The notes below the pieces were generated by a model, which was not told the origin of the DNA, did no database searches, and worked only from the letters and a program-made list of their open reading frames with translations. The position numbers and the translations under genes were made by a program. DNA of 64,000 nucleotides from assembly GCF_016592555.1 (NCBI RefSeq), contig NZ_AP014546.1:1488001-1552000 (forward strand), given 5' to 3'. Source of the DNA: Neptunomonas japonica JAMM 1380 (GTDB taxonomy: Bacteria > Pseudomonadota > Gammaproteobacteria > Pseudomonadales > Balneatricaceae). The first letter of the stretch is position 1, and each line of letters opens with the position of its first letter. This document shows positions 47,046 to 55,485 of this stretch, in pieces.

Positions 47046-47936
47046 ATGGATCTATTGAAGTCGATAGAAGTCTTTCGTCGTGTGGTGGCATTTAAGAGCT
47101 TTAGTGCAGCTGCGAATGATCTTAATATGGTTAATTCAGCGGTGAGCCGACATGTTTCAGAATTAGAGAGGCGGCTTAACTGTAAGTTATTGCAACGCAC
47201 TACACGCTCAATGAATCTCACAGCCGAAGGTCTTCACTACTTGCAGCGCTTTGAATCTATCGTTAGCAGTGTTGATGAGCTAGACCAAGATGTAGAGCGC
47301 CGGCAGAACGATATTGTTGGTCAATTGCGTATTACCGTGCCACTGCATGCCAATGGTCTGCAAAATTTTCAGCCACGGTTGTCGGAGTTCTTAAAGCGTT
47401 ATCCTGGAGTAAATTTGTCGTGGCTGTTGGTGAATCGGCACGTACATCTTATAGAGGAAGGTATTGATCTTGCTATACGTGTGGGGGAGCTACCTGACTC
47501 AAACTTAGTAGCTAGAGAGCTATGCAAGATGAGAGTCTATTTTGTTGCCAGCCCCGCGTATTTGGACGTTGCAGGCATGCCGCAGACCCCGGAACAGATG
47601 GCTGAGCACCGTTGCATTATTGATGGCAGCATTAGCCAGCCGACGCGCTGGGTTTACCAAGCTGAGCGAGGAAAAAAGCATGTGACGGTATCGGCTAACA
47701 TCGAAGTTAATAACGCTGAGCTCGTGGCAGGCTTTGCCGTTGATGGTTTTGGTATTGCTTACTTGCCAGACTTTATAGTGAATGAGCATATAGCGAGAGG
47801 GCGTCTCGTGCGTTTATTAAGGCCCTATGAAGTTGGGCCTGTCCCTGTATCGTTGGTGTACCCCATGAATCGCATGATGAGCCCGGCATTGCGAGCCTTA
47901 ATTGACTTTCTACTAGAGGAGCCTATAACGGAGTAG
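47046..47936 (+). CDS. LysR-family transcriptional regulator
   Basis: A 296-residue LysR regulator with an N-terminal winged helix (residues 1-65, FRRVVAFKSFSAAANDLNMVNSAVSRHVSELE) and a substrate-binding domain. It belongs to the common DsdC/CrgA-like group. It is divergent from the SDR gene with a 105-base shared region, so regulation of that gene is likely. Its end overlaps the convergent DUF1853 gene by 14 bases. Confidence 0.93.
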   Translation: MDLLKSIEVFRRVVAFKSFSAAANDLNMVNSAVSRHVSELERRLNCKLLQRTTRSMNLTAEGLHYLQRFESIVSSVDELDQDVERRQNDIVGQLRITVPLHANGLQNFQPRLSEFLKRYPGVNLSWLLVNRHVHLIEEGIDLAIRVGELPDSNLVARELCKMRVYFVASPAYLDVAGMPQTPEQMAEHRCIIDGSISQPTRWVYQAERGKKHVTVSANIEVNNAELVAGFAVDGFGIAYLPDFIVNEHIARGRLVRLLRPYEVGPVPVSLVYPMNRMMSPALRALIDFLLEEPITE

Positions 47937-48840
47937 GCCAGTTATCCCGTACAACAAAACCCCGACTGGTTTCTTGCCAACGTTGCAGTGTGTTATTCCA
48001 TCGTACGCAGGCTAGCATTGTAGGTTTGTTATCCTCACATACTTGTTGCTTCATCTGTGTAAAGTTTAATGGACTGAGTGTGTCGTAATGGGCAATGCCA
48101 CCCATCCAATGCCAGCGAGGCAGGATGATAAAGCAGCGGTCGGTTTCAGTTTTTAGCGTCTCTATCTGATGTTGAAAAAGCCACCATCCTCGTAAGTGTT
48201 GTGGGTTTATGAGCTGATTGTTGGGTATAAATGATTGCCAGTTGTCGTAGGGGTAGAACAAAATACCCGTTAAGAGCAGCTGGCGTTGTTCTGGAGTAGA
48301 AAAACCCGCGTTATGGATAGCCTGTAAAGCGGCAGGTGTCTTACTAAGGGGTAGTTGATGCTCAATCAAACGTTTCCATTTTTTATCCAGCCGATCTTTA
48401 CCGCCTGGGCCGATAAAGCTTTCAAGACCACTTTCGGCGCTCTTTCTAACATCATGTTCAGCGCCCGTATAAAGATAAAACTTGATGGCGAGTTCGAGAT
48501 GAATACAACGTTGTTTTGCACTCTCGTATAGGCAATCCAGTTCACCTAAGGTGCGCTTCTCTCCTGTGATAACAAGGTTTCTTTGTAGTAGTTTTGCTTG
48601 TTTGCTGTGTTGAAAAAGCACAGAGATACAGTCTTCAAACTGTCGACCCAAGCGGTATGCTGGTGGCGCTGGGTAGGTCATTTCTGAGGTTGGGCAATGA
48701 TGTAAATCTTCAAGATGTTTGTTCGGTATGAATACCTCAATATCTGCAGGGCAACTTATGATGGGCTGTGAGCCTACCAGCCATTGCAGATCTTTCTTAA
48801 TATCAATAACTAACCGGTCTTTCACTGATACAATACCCAA
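47923..48840 (-). CDS. DUF1853 family protein
   Basis: A protein of up to 305 residues matching DUF1853, whose role is unknown. Typical segments are YRLGRQFEDCISVLFQHS, TLGELDCLYE and KFYLYTG, a layout that recalls PD-(D/E)XK nuclease folds, but I do not claim activity. The start is uncertain: TTG at 48840 gives the longest form and GTG at 48825 is also possible; neither has a clear ribosome site. Its 3' end overlaps the LysR gene on the other strand. Confidence 0.8.
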   Translation of the reverse strand: MGIVSVKDRLVIDIKKDLQWLVGSQPIISCPADIEVFIPNKHLEDLHHCPTSEMTYPAPPAYRLGRQFEDCISVLFQHSKQAKLLQRNLVITGEKRTLGELDCLYESAKQRCIHLELAIKFYLYTGAEHDVRKSAESGLESFIGPGGKDRLDKKWKRLIEHQLPLSKTPAALQAIHNAGFSTPEQRQLLLTGILFYPYDNWQSFIPNNQLINPQHLRGWWLFQHQIETLKTETDRCFIILPRWHWMGGIAHYDTLSPLNFTQMKQQVCEDNKPTMLACVRWNNTLQRWQETSRGFVVRDNWPTPL

Positions 48841-48938
48841 TATTAATGATTCACATCCATGATGTTCTTCCCTAAAGTATATTACTATGGGTGCCGTAAC
48901 GGGGAAGTGATAATCAATAGTCGCCAGTAGGTAAGTAT

Positions 48939-49238
48939 ATGAGCGAAGTTACAAATACAGAGCAGAGAGCACAAAGGCGTTTTCCATTGCTCTCAGATAC
49001 TAATATAAATACCGTATTGATGAATGGTGCGCAGATCGCTTTATGTAAGCTAAAACGTGCTCGTAATTTTGATGCGCGACTTTATTTTTATGCCGAAATC
49101 GGAGCCTTCCTTGAAGTATCTTTATCACGTGGGGCGGGCATTTCGGATGATACGCGGGCGCGTCTTGAAGCCGTGCATCGTGAAGCAACACATATACATA
49201 TGGACGCAACCAAGGCATCAAGAGCAGTTGAAGATTAA
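48939..49238 (+). CDS. Hypothetical protein upstream of uvrC
   Basis: I do not recognise this 99-residue protein. It is soluble, arginine-rich, with no signal peptide or membrane span, and seems mostly helical in its second half (SDDTRARLEAVHREATHIHMDATKASRAVED). It precedes uvrC by 27 bases on the same strand and may be co-transcribed. The codon use resembles its neighbours, supporting a real gene. Confidence 0.7.
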   Translation: MSEVTNTEQRAQRRFPLLSDTNINTVLMNGAQIALCKLKRARNFDARLYFYAEIGAFLEVSLSRGAGISDDTRARLEAVHREATHIHMDATKASRAVED

Positions 49239-49265
49239 TAACTTTTATGTGTAATTATAAACGCT

Positions 49266-51167
49266 ATGCCTGAAGCTACATCTGAGACAGCCGCTCAAGC
49301 TGCTGAACTATCTACCAATGAAGATAAACCTATCACCGAAGATACACCTGTATTTGATAGTAAGGCGTTTTTGCTTCGCTTAACGCCGCGTCCAGGTGTT
49401 TATCAAATGCAAAATGCAGCAGGTGAGCTGCTCTATATTGGTAAAGCAAAGAACCTTAAAAAGCGTGTCAGCAGTTACTTTCGCACCACTGGCCTTACGG
49501 TAAAAACTAAAGCGCTAGTAAGTCATATTGCCAACATAGAAATAACCGTTACCAATAGCGAAACCGAAGCGCTGTTACTTGAACAGAGCTTAATTAAAGA
49601 ATACCGGCCGCCTTATAATATTCTCTTAAGGGACGATAAAAGTTACCCGTATATCTTTGTATCTGAAAAAGAAGACTATCCGGTGCTTACGTTTCATCGG
49701 GGTACAAAGCGAAAAAAAGGCCGCTACTTTGGGCCTTTTCCGAGCAGAGCTGCCGTTAATGACAGTCTTAATATACTGCAAAAGATTTTTCGTATTCGCT
49801 CGTGTGATGATGCATTTTTCCGTAATCGTTCACGCCCTTGTCTGCAATACCAGATCAAGCGCTGTAGTGCGCCTTGTGTAAAAGCCGTATCAGCACAAGC
49901 GTACGGCGAAGATATTCGCCACGCATCTATGTTTCTTGAAGGTAAAAGCCACGCCATCATGAAAGAGTTGGCATTACAGATGGAAGCCGCCGCTGCAGGG
50001 CTGGATTTTGAGCGGGCTGTTATCTACCGGGATCAAATCAGTAGCTTACAGCTGATTCAAGAACAACAGTATGTGTTTGGTGAAAGCGGTGATGCCGATG
50101 TCTTAGGCTGTGCGATACAACCCGGTGGCGTATGCGTACATGTCTTGTTCGTTCGTGGCGGGCGTATTGTGGGCAGTAAAGCCCTGCATCCGAAAGTGTC
50201 GATTGAAGACAGTGAATCAATGGTGCTGTCGGCATTTATTGCGCAGTGGTATATCGGTAGCGCCAGAGAAATACCTGACCAAGTTATCTTTAGCCATGAT
50301 CTTGACGATAAAAGCTGTATTGAAGAAGCGTTGAGTGAACAGCGCGGTAAAAAAGTGAATTTAAGCTCACGGGTTAAAGGTGAGCGTGCGGGTTGGCAAA
50401 AACTAGCATTAACGAATGCAGAGCAGCACCTAGGTAGCCATCTGGCGAGTAAACAGAATATTTATAAACGCTTTATGGCTTTGCAAGAGGTGTTTGCGTT
50501 AGAAGAAGTACCTAAGCGTTTAGAGTGCTTTGATATATCGCACAGCTCAGGTGAGGCGACTGTTGCTTCATGTGTTGTTTTTGATCGTAACGGCCCACTA
50601 AAAAAAGACTACCGTACCTTCAATATTGAAGGCATAACTGGTGGGGATGACTATGCCGCGATGCACCAAGCACTGATGCGCCGTTATACAAGAATCAAAA
50701 AAGGTGAGGGCGTATTGCCCGATATTCTCTTGATTGATGGCGGTAAAGGGCAGGTAACCCAAGCAGTAAAAGTACTCGAAGAGTTACAAATTAGTGAAGT
50801 GCAGATTATCGGTGTTGCAAAAGGTACTAGCCGTAAAGCAGGCTTTGAAACACTGGTGATGGCAGAAACAAATCAAGAGGTCGTATTAGCCTCGGATTCA
50901 GCCGCGCTTCACTTGATACAGCATATACGTGATGAGGCGCATCGCTTTGCCATTACAGGGCACAGAGCACGGCGAGGAAAAGCACGAAACCAATCAAAAC
51001 TTGAAGGGATTTCTGGCGTAGGCCCGAAGAGAAGACGCGAATTACTGAAACATTTTGGCGGAATTGCAGCAATTGAGCGCGCGAGTGTTGAAGAAATCGC
51101 AAAAGTCACTACCATAAGCCCAGCGCTAGCCGATGAGATATACGCAGCGTTGCATCCAGAAGCCTGA
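49266..51167 (+). CDS. uvrC: Excinuclease ABC subunit C
   Basis: UvrC makes both cuts around DNA lesions in nucleotide excision repair. The 633-residue protein has a GIY-YIG nuclease near residues 42-110 (PGVYQM, LLYIGKAKNLKKRV), a UVR region for UvrB binding, an RNase H-like C-terminal nuclease (ECFDISHSSGE, LLIDGGKGQV) and helix-hairpin-helix motifs at the end. The first 30 residues (acidic) precede the usual family start. It lies before pgsA as in many gammaproteobacteria. Confidence 0.97.
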   Translation: MPEATSETAAQAAELSTNEDKPITEDTPVFDSKAFLLRLTPRPGVYQMQNAAGELLYIGKAKNLKKRVSSYFRTTGLTVKTKALVSHIANIEITVTNSETEALLLEQSLIKEYRPPYNILLRDDKSYPYIFVSEKEDYPVLTFHRGTKRKKGRYFGPFPSRAAVNDSLNILQKIFRIRSCDDAFFRNRSRPCLQYQIKRCSAPCVKAVSAQAYGEDIRHASMFLEGKSHAIMKELALQMEAAAAGLDFERAVIYRDQISSLQLIQEQQYVFGESGDADVLGCAIQPGGVCVHVLFVRGGRIVGSKALHPKVSIEDSESMVLSAFIAQWYIGSAREIPDQVIFSHDLDDKSCIEEALSEQRGKKVNLSSRVKGERAGWQKLALTNAEQHLGSHLASKQNIYKRFMALQEVFALEEVPKRLECFDISHSSGEATVASCVVFDRNGPLKKDYRTFNIEGITGGDDYAAMHQALMRRYTRIKKGEGVLPDILLIDGGKGQVTQAVKVLEELQISEVQIIGVAKGTSRKAGFETLVMAETNQEVVLASDSAALHLIQHIRDEAHRFAITGHRARRGKARNQSKLEGISGVGPKRRRELLKHFGGIAAIERASVEEIAKVTTISPALADEIYAALHPEA

Positions 51168-51187
51168 TCTCGGAGTTGTCAGCTTAT

Positions 51188-51748
51188 ATGCTGTTATCGA
51201 TGAACATACCCAATTTACTTACGTTGTTACGAATCGGCCTGATTCCAGTACTCGTGCTTTGCTACTATTTACCTTACGCGTGGGCGCCTATGGCAGCCGG
51301 TGCTATTTTTGCTGTTGCAGCCTTTACCGATTGGCTAGATGGCTACTTGGCGCGGCGCTGGGATCAATCATCAGCACTGGGCGCATTTCTTGACCCTGTT
51401 GCCGATAAACTAATGGTATCACTTGCCTTAGTATTGTTAGTTGAGACATTTGCACAACCTTGGATGACCATCCCTGCGATGATCATCATTGGTCGTGAAA
51501 TTGTTATCTCTGCTCTTAGAGAGTGGATGGCAGAACTGGGTAAGAGAGCCAGTGTTGCCGTCTCTAATATTGGTAAAATAAAGACAGCGCTACAGATGGT
51601 CTCTATCTTTGCGCTCATCTCTTTTGAGCCATTTACGACTATGTCGTGGGCGGGTGTGGCCGCTTTGTATGCTGCCGCTTTGTTAACCCTATGGTCGATG
51701 ATTCTTTATATAAAGGCGGCTTGGCCAGATTTAACTGAAGAGCTGTAA
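51188..51748 (+). CDS. pgsA: CDP-diacylglycerol-glycerol-3-phosphate 3-phosphatidyltransferase
   Basis: PgsA makes phosphatidylglycerophosphate, the precursor of phosphatidylglycerol. The CDP-alcohol phosphotransferase motif DWLDGYLARR...G...D...D is complete. Four or more membrane spans are visible. The start may be ATG 51188 or ATG 51200 (MNIPNLLTLLR, the usual family start); GGAG lies 12 bases before the first. It is followed by the tRNA operon. Confidence 0.95.
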   Translation: MLLSMNIPNLLTLLRIGLIPVLVLCYYLPYAWAPMAAGAIFAVAAFTDWLDGYLARRWDQSSALGAFLDPVADKLMVSLALVLLVETFAQPWMTIPAMIIIGREIVISALREWMAELGKRASVAVSNIGKIKTALQMVSIFALISFEPFTTMSWAGVAALYAAALLTLWSMILYIKAAWPDLTEEL

Positions 51749-51788
51749 GTGGTTAATCTTTAAGAAAAAAAAGAAATGCATAACAAGG

Positions 51789-51816
51789 TTGACACCACCT
51801 CAGATCTCTCTATAAT
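51789..51816 (+). promoter_or_regulatory. Promoter of the tRNA-Gly-tRNA-Cys operon
   Basis: Perfect TTGACA (51789-51794) and TATAAT (51811-51816) are separated by 16 bases, about 20 bases before tRNA-Gly, as expected for a strong tRNA promoter. Confidence 0.85.
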
Positions 51817-51836
51817 ACGCCCCACTGTTGCACAGA

Positions 51837-51912
<76 letters not shown>

Positions 51913-51931
51913 AATTTGTACAGCATGCGAT

Positions 51932-52005
51932 GGCGCGATGGCAGAGTGGTCATGCAGCGGACTGCAACTCCGTTAACGCCGGTTCGATTCCGACTCGCGC
52001 CTCCA
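51932..52005 (+). tRNA. tRNA-Cys(GCA)
   Basis: A 74-base tRNA with acceptor arms GGCGCGA and TCGCGCC, encoded CCA and anticodon GCA in ACTGCAACT. In E. coli glyW-cysT is followed by leuZ; here prophage DNA begins directly after it. Confidence 0.97.
51981..52005 (+). other. Candidate attL within the 3' end of tRNA-Cys
   Basis: Prophages often integrate in the T-arm and acceptor end of a tRNA and leave the gene intact on the integrase side. The integrase gene lies about 1 kb away and only phage-like genes follow, so this segment is the likely crossover core. The matching attR would be beyond the right edge, so it cannot be confirmed here. Confidence 0.4.
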
Positions 52006-52025
52006 TTTACAAAGCAATATAAATC

Positions 52026-52047
52026 AGTCACTTAGGTGGCTTTTTTT
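52026..52047 (+). terminator. Terminator after tRNA-Cys
   Basis: AGTCAC - TTAG - GTGGCT with a run of seven T lies 20 bases after tRNA-Cys and probably ends the tRNA transcript. It may be of phage or host origin. Confidence 0.75.
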
Positions 52048-52148
52048 ATGTCTGAAATACATTGAATTTTTCCCCAGCTAATAAAAACTAATATAACCAC
52101 TAATATACAGTGGTGTGTTTTTATACAGCCTTGCATGATTTGAATATA

Positions 52149-52850
52149 TTAACAAAGCTCAAATGATGCTTGTGCTGTTTCACTTTCAACTCTTTGTAGT
52201 GTTTCTTCGAAATAATCTTTATCAATCTCGGTACCAACAAGATCAACACCGTAATAATGTGCCGCTATCGCAAGAGAGCCGCTACCAACATGGGTATCTA
52301 AAACGCGATCGCCTTTCTTTGCATATTTAGATAAAAGCCATTGATATAACTTTACTGGTTTTTGTGTAGGGTGGATCCGTTTCTCTTTATTTTTCATGTC
52401 TCCCTGTAGCATTCCAGACCAACGGTACTTAAACATTCTTACTGCTGTTGGAAAGCTGGTGTATGCGAGTTCGCAGTCTGCAAAGTTACTGGTACCGTTA
52501 TCTTTATCCCAAACTATCCAAGCTGGTGAGGCTATATTGATGCGATCGGCAAAGTGATTAGCGCCCCAAATTATCTGATTCTTGCTAACGCGCTGTAGTT
52601 CTTTGAAGTATTCACAAGAAGGCGGCTCGTTATCCCAGTCTTTATCAGCAAACACAGTGCTTTTAATTTCGGTACCGCGAGTGTTTTTAGTGCCCCAAAA
52701 TTTTCGGGCGCCTGCTTTCGGCGTTCTGGTACCGCTTCGTTTTCCTGCTTCACCTAATCCATAAGGAGGATCAACGATCGCTAAGTCGAACGAGTTATCG
52801 GGGAGTGTTTTCATATACTCCATGCAATCCATATTTAGAAGCTTTATCAC
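52149..52850 (-). CDS. Phage DNA adenine/cytosine-N4 methyltransferase
   Basis: A 233-residue DNA methyltransferase of the beta-class order: catalytic DPPY at residues 27-30 near the start and the SAM-binding motif (LDTHVGSGSLAIAAHYYG) near the end, with the target-recognition region between. No matching restriction gene is adjacent, so an orphan phage methylase protecting phage DNA or altering expression is likely. It starts with GTG overlapping the stop of the preceding small gene (GTGA). Confidence 0.9.
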   Translation of the reverse strand: MIKLLNMDCMEYMKTLPDNSFDLAIVDPPYGLGEAGKRSGTRTPKAGARKFWGTKNTRGTEIKSTVFADKDWDNEPPSCEYFKELQRVSKNQIIWGANHFADRINIASPAWIVWDKDNGTSNFADCELAYTSFPTAVRMFKYRWSGMLQGDMKNKEKRIHPTQKPVKLYQWLLSKYAKKGDRVLDTHVGSGSLAIAAHYYGVDLVGTEIDKDYFEETLQRVESETAQASFELC

Positions 52851-53011
52851 TTCGCCATCCTCTCAACCCAGTATCTAATATCAACAAGAACACTTATCAA
52901 AAAAGCAGTCACAAGACCGTAGGTAGTAAATCCTGTATCACCAATAACGCAAAGCCCAAGAAATACAGCTATCAACTGGCCGCAAAACCAATACTTTCTA
53001 GCTTCACTCAT
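52847..53011 (-). CDS. Small membrane protein (54 residues)
   Basis: This frame starts MSEARKYWFCGQ, has two hydrophobic stretches (about 11-22 and 29-44) and ends ...YWVERMAK. Its ATG overlaps the integrase 3' end by 8 bases and its stop overlaps the methylase GTG, a coupled arrangement that supports translation. I do not recognise a family. Confidence 0.6.
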   Translation of the reverse strand: MSEARKYWFCGQLIAVFLGLCVIGDTGFTTYGLVTAFLISVLVDIRYWVERMAK

Positions 53012-53993
53012 TAGTATCTACCACCTTAATTTTACGATCATAAACGGCAACCTGGGCGGCTGTCTTATGGCCTGAGAATTCCTGCTTATTGCCTTCATAA
53101 TCACTTATCGATTTAGCTTTTATGTCGTGAAAGGTGAAGTCAAACTTCAGGTTAGGGTGCTTGCTGGTGGCCTCTACTTTTGCAGCGGTGTACCAGTGTC
53201 GCAAACGGGTAGCCGAAATATGATTCCCTTCCTCATCAGACATTACCCACTTCATGCTTTTAACTAGCTGGTTAGCAAGAACAAGCTCAATAGCTGCTTT
53301 CAGTCGTGGGTTCCAGCGCTTAATCTGCTCTTTGTTGGTCTTTCCTTGCTTGATGTATATGCCTTCATCCTGCAGGTCTGAACGCTTTAATGCCAGCACA
53401 TCGCCTTGCCTAGCAGCACAGCAATAACTAATCTCCATTGCGGCTTGAAGCATTGGGCTGGCGCAGTTTAATACGGCGTAGTACTCCTGATCTGTAATGT
53501 AGCGTGTGCGGCTTTGCTCCGTGAATTTATGAACTTTTAAGCAAGGGTTGATCGTAACAATCCCGCGCTCATATCCCCAGCCGAAAACCTTGCTCATAAA
53601 GCTGTGCTCGCGGTTGGCTTGAACTTCCGACTTCACACCCCGTTTATCCATATACATTCTAATATTCTTAGGCGATATAGAAGCACAGGACATTTTCCCA
53701 AACACCTTTAAAACTTTTGTGCCGTAAGAGCTGTAGTCATTTTGAGTACGTGGCGCTAACTTCGAGAATGACTTCGATTTAAAAAAGTCATTGACCAATT
53801 CAGCGAATGAGCCGGCCTTCATTTCTAGGCGTGACAACTCTTCTTCGTAGCGCTTCCAAACCAATCTTTGAGAGGCATTAAGGGAGCAGAGTGTAATACT
53901 CCCGCCTGATGCTGGATGGTACTGATAAGCGTATGGTGTCTTATACACTCGCTGTGGCATCCACTCTGTCCCCGGCTTGCGTTTTCTGCCCAT
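53004..53993 (-). CDS. int: Phage tyrosine integrase
   Basis: A 329-residue tyrosine recombinase that should integrate and excise the element. An N-terminal arm domain and SAM-like core-binding domain (about 60-150) precede the catalytic domain with R195 (ARQGDVLAL), K218, H289 and K292 (FHDIKAKS, with lysine where arginine is common), H309 (SGHKTAAQ) and nucleophile Y318. This HDIKAK form is known in phage integrases paired with DUF4224. It is the penultimate region of the leftward operon, near the tRNA. Confidence 0.95.
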   Translation of the reverse strand: MGRKRKPGTEWMPQRVYKTPYAYQYHPASGGSITLCSLNASQRLVWKRYEEELSRLEMKAGSFAELVNDFFKSKSFSKLAPRTQNDYSSYGTKVLKVFGKMSCASISPKNIRMYMDKRGVKSEVQANREHSFMSKVFGWGYERGIVTINPCLKVHKFTEQSRTRYITDQEYYAVLNCASPMLQAAMEISYCCAARQGDVLALKRSDLQDEGIYIKQGKTNKEQIKRWNPRLKAAIELVLANQLVKSMKWVMSDEEGNHISATRLRHWYTAAKVEATSKHPNLKFDFTFHDIKAKSISDYEGNKQEFSGHKTAAQVAVYDRKIKVVDTNE

Positions 53994-54205
53994 TACATTG
54001 CTCCAAAGTTTGGTTCGTCATCAAATCTAGGTGCTTCTAGGCTCTTCCCAGGGCGGTTAACCATCCCCCATGTTAGGCTAATACCGCCGCCCATTTTATC
54101 AACAAAGAAAATGCCTGCCCGGCTTAGAACTTGTTTCTGTTTTTTGACTTGGCTTGCACCAGTCAGAGCAACGACTTGATCATCTGTTAAAATTTCATCT
54201 GCCAT
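53993..54205 (-). CDS. DUF4224 protein, integrase partner
   Basis: A 70-residue protein with LTDDQVVALTGASQVKKQKQVLSRAGIFF, matching DUF4224, a small family found directly upstream of phage integrases and suspected to act in excision or DNA binding. It overlaps the integrase start by one base. Confidence 0.85.
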   Translation of the reverse strand: MADEILTDDQVVALTGASQVKKQKQVLSRAGIFFVDKMGGGISLTWGMVNRPGKSLEAPRFDDEPNFGAM

Positions 54206-54236
54206 GTTCTTCTCACTTCAATAACTGGTATTTTGC

Positions 54237-54506
54237 TTAGGGCTTCGTTGCGCACGGCTCTTCTTTTAGTGTCAATCTGGCAGTGCCCTCGCGGCCCGCA
54301 TACAGCAGGCCGTCCATTGACTTCTGTTCGCTTTTTGTCATATTTCGCCATTTTGAAATATAAACATCTTTGCCTTTCATCACTCCTTGCGGGGAGCAAA
54401 CGCACGAAGATCCGTAGCTATATCCGTTTTTACTTAGCCACTCTTCAGCTTCATTCTTCGCAGAGAATGTATCTCCATTGCCTTTAAATGTTTTCTCAAA
54501 ACCCAT
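54237..54506 (-). CDS. Hypothetical phage protein
   Basis: An 89-residue soluble protein that I cannot place in a family. It has two cysteines close together (SSCVCSP) and a mixed alpha/beta pattern. It lies 31 bases before the DUF4224 gene in the leftward operon. AGGTAGGT precedes the ATG. Confidence 0.65.
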   Translation of the reverse strand: MGFEKTFKGNGDTFSAKNEAEEWLSKNGYSYGSSCVCSPQGVMKGKDVYISKWRNMTKSEQKSMDGLLYAGREGTARLTLKEEPCATKP

Positions 54507-54517
54507 ACCTACCTCAC

Positions 54518-54913
54518 TTATCGCTTTAGCTGCATCATTTGTAGAAAAACAATCATTGCTGCCCGTAATAGGCCGCTATTGTCATCACAGACTGAAGAGT
54601 AAGCTTCTGGTCCCCATGATTCAGCTCTTGGTTTTCCAATGTGGCTCTTCGGTCTAGGGGTGATTATGATGTTATTCACAATAATCACGGGCCACGCCTC
54701 TTCAGGGTTCGCGCAGAAATTCATTTGCTCCCATGCTTCGCATTGCTGCCCGCGCTCATCTGTCTTAGCCGCCCATATAGTGTTCGGATATTGCTCATGG
54801 TACTTCTCAGTAAATCCGCTACGACCTTCTTCATACTCAGTTTTAACCAGGTAACCAAGCGTTACAGCAACAGCTTTATTAATCTCAAAGGTGCTCACAT
54901 CTTCATAGCTCAT
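54518..54913 (-). CDS. NinX-like (DUF2591) phage protein
   Basis: A 131-residue protein with the NinX pattern: DVSTFEINKAVAVTLGY at the start, then CANPEEAWPVIIVNNIIITP, and a C-terminal LLRAAMIVFLQMM helix. NinX proteins are found in lambdoid phages; their role is unknown. AGGTAGGC lies before the ATG. Confidence 0.8.
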   Translation of the reverse strand: MSYEDVSTFEINKAVAVTLGYLVKTEYEEGRSGFTEKYHEQYPNTIWAAKTDERGQQCEAWEQMNFCANPEEAWPVIIVNNIIITPRPKSHIGKPRAESWGPEAYSSVCDDNSGLLRAAMIVFLQMMQLKR

Positions 54914-54934
54914 AATGCCTACCTCACTTATCGC

Positions 54935-55387
54935 TTAAACGGATCGCTGGCCGTATTTATTAATTAGCATTGATTCGCACTCATCAGCCAACACATCAAA
55001 GTAAGGCAACGAAACAACATTAGCTTTTCCTTCTGAATAACCTTCAGGAACCCCGCTAGATAACCAGAACTGCCTCGCATCTTTAAAGGCCGCTTTCGCA
55101 TGATCTGAGTTAATACAGAATGTCAGTAGGCTTTTTCCATAAACCGAATAGATTTTCTTTTCTAATATAAGTCGCGCAATTCTGGATCTCAGGTGTGGCT
55201 TTTTAATCAGATCAGTGATTCGCTGTCTTGACGCCATATGTTCAGCCATTGACGCAAACAACCAGTATTCATCATCACAAACCACCCCGTAAAATCCGCC
55301 GTTATATTTATGCAAAACACCTTTTGCGAGCAACCGCATTTGATTTTCCCATACGGCATTCAGCAGGTTTTCATCTGTTATTTTCAT
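54935..55387 (-). CDS. Hypothetical phage protein
   Basis: A 150-residue protein of unknown family, apparently mostly helical, without membrane spans. Its ATG overlaps the stop of a 33-residue frame (ATGA), which suggests coupled translation. Function not predictable. Confidence 0.65.
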   Translation of the reverse strand: MKITDENLLNAVWENQMRLLAKGVLHKYNGGFYGVVCDDEYWLFASMAEHMASRQRITDLIKKPHLRSRIARLILEKKIYSVYGKSLLTFCINSDHAKAAFKDARQFWLSSGVPEGYSEGKANVVSLPYFDVLADECESMLINKYGQRSV

Positions 55388-55485
55388 GACTTCTTATCTC
55401 CCGCTGGTTTCTTTTTAGCTTTACGCTTTGGCTGCTCTAACAAATACAGCTTTGGCGCTGTGTGTTTAAGGATTCGCTTTTTCAT
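55384..55485 (-). CDS. Tiny basic protein (33 residues)
   Basis: The frame starts MKKRILKHTAPKLYLLEQ and ends in a lysine-rich tail (PKRKAKKKPAGDKKS). It is joined by ATGA overlaps to both neighbours, the PP-loop protein gene upstream and the 150-residue gene downstream, leaving no gap in the operon; this is the main support that it is translated. It could bind nucleic acid by charge; no family recognised. Confidence 0.55.
   Translation of the reverse strand: MKKRILKHTAPKLYLLEQPKRKAKKKPAGDKKS

Noticed and set aside
52006..52148. tRNA-Leu expected after tRNA-Cys
   Set aside because: No cloverleaf or CCA-ended tRNA sequence is present before the methylase gene; only a terminator hairpin and AT-rich DNA are seen.
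52847..53011. Small two-span protein beside the methylase as a holin
   Set aside because: It lies at the integrase end of the early operon, no endolysin gene is near, and the sequence matches no holin I know.
54187..54405. Leftward 72-codon frame between the DUF4224 gene and its neighbour
   Set aside because: It overlaps most of the 89-residue gene in another frame; the latter has a better ribosome site and composition.
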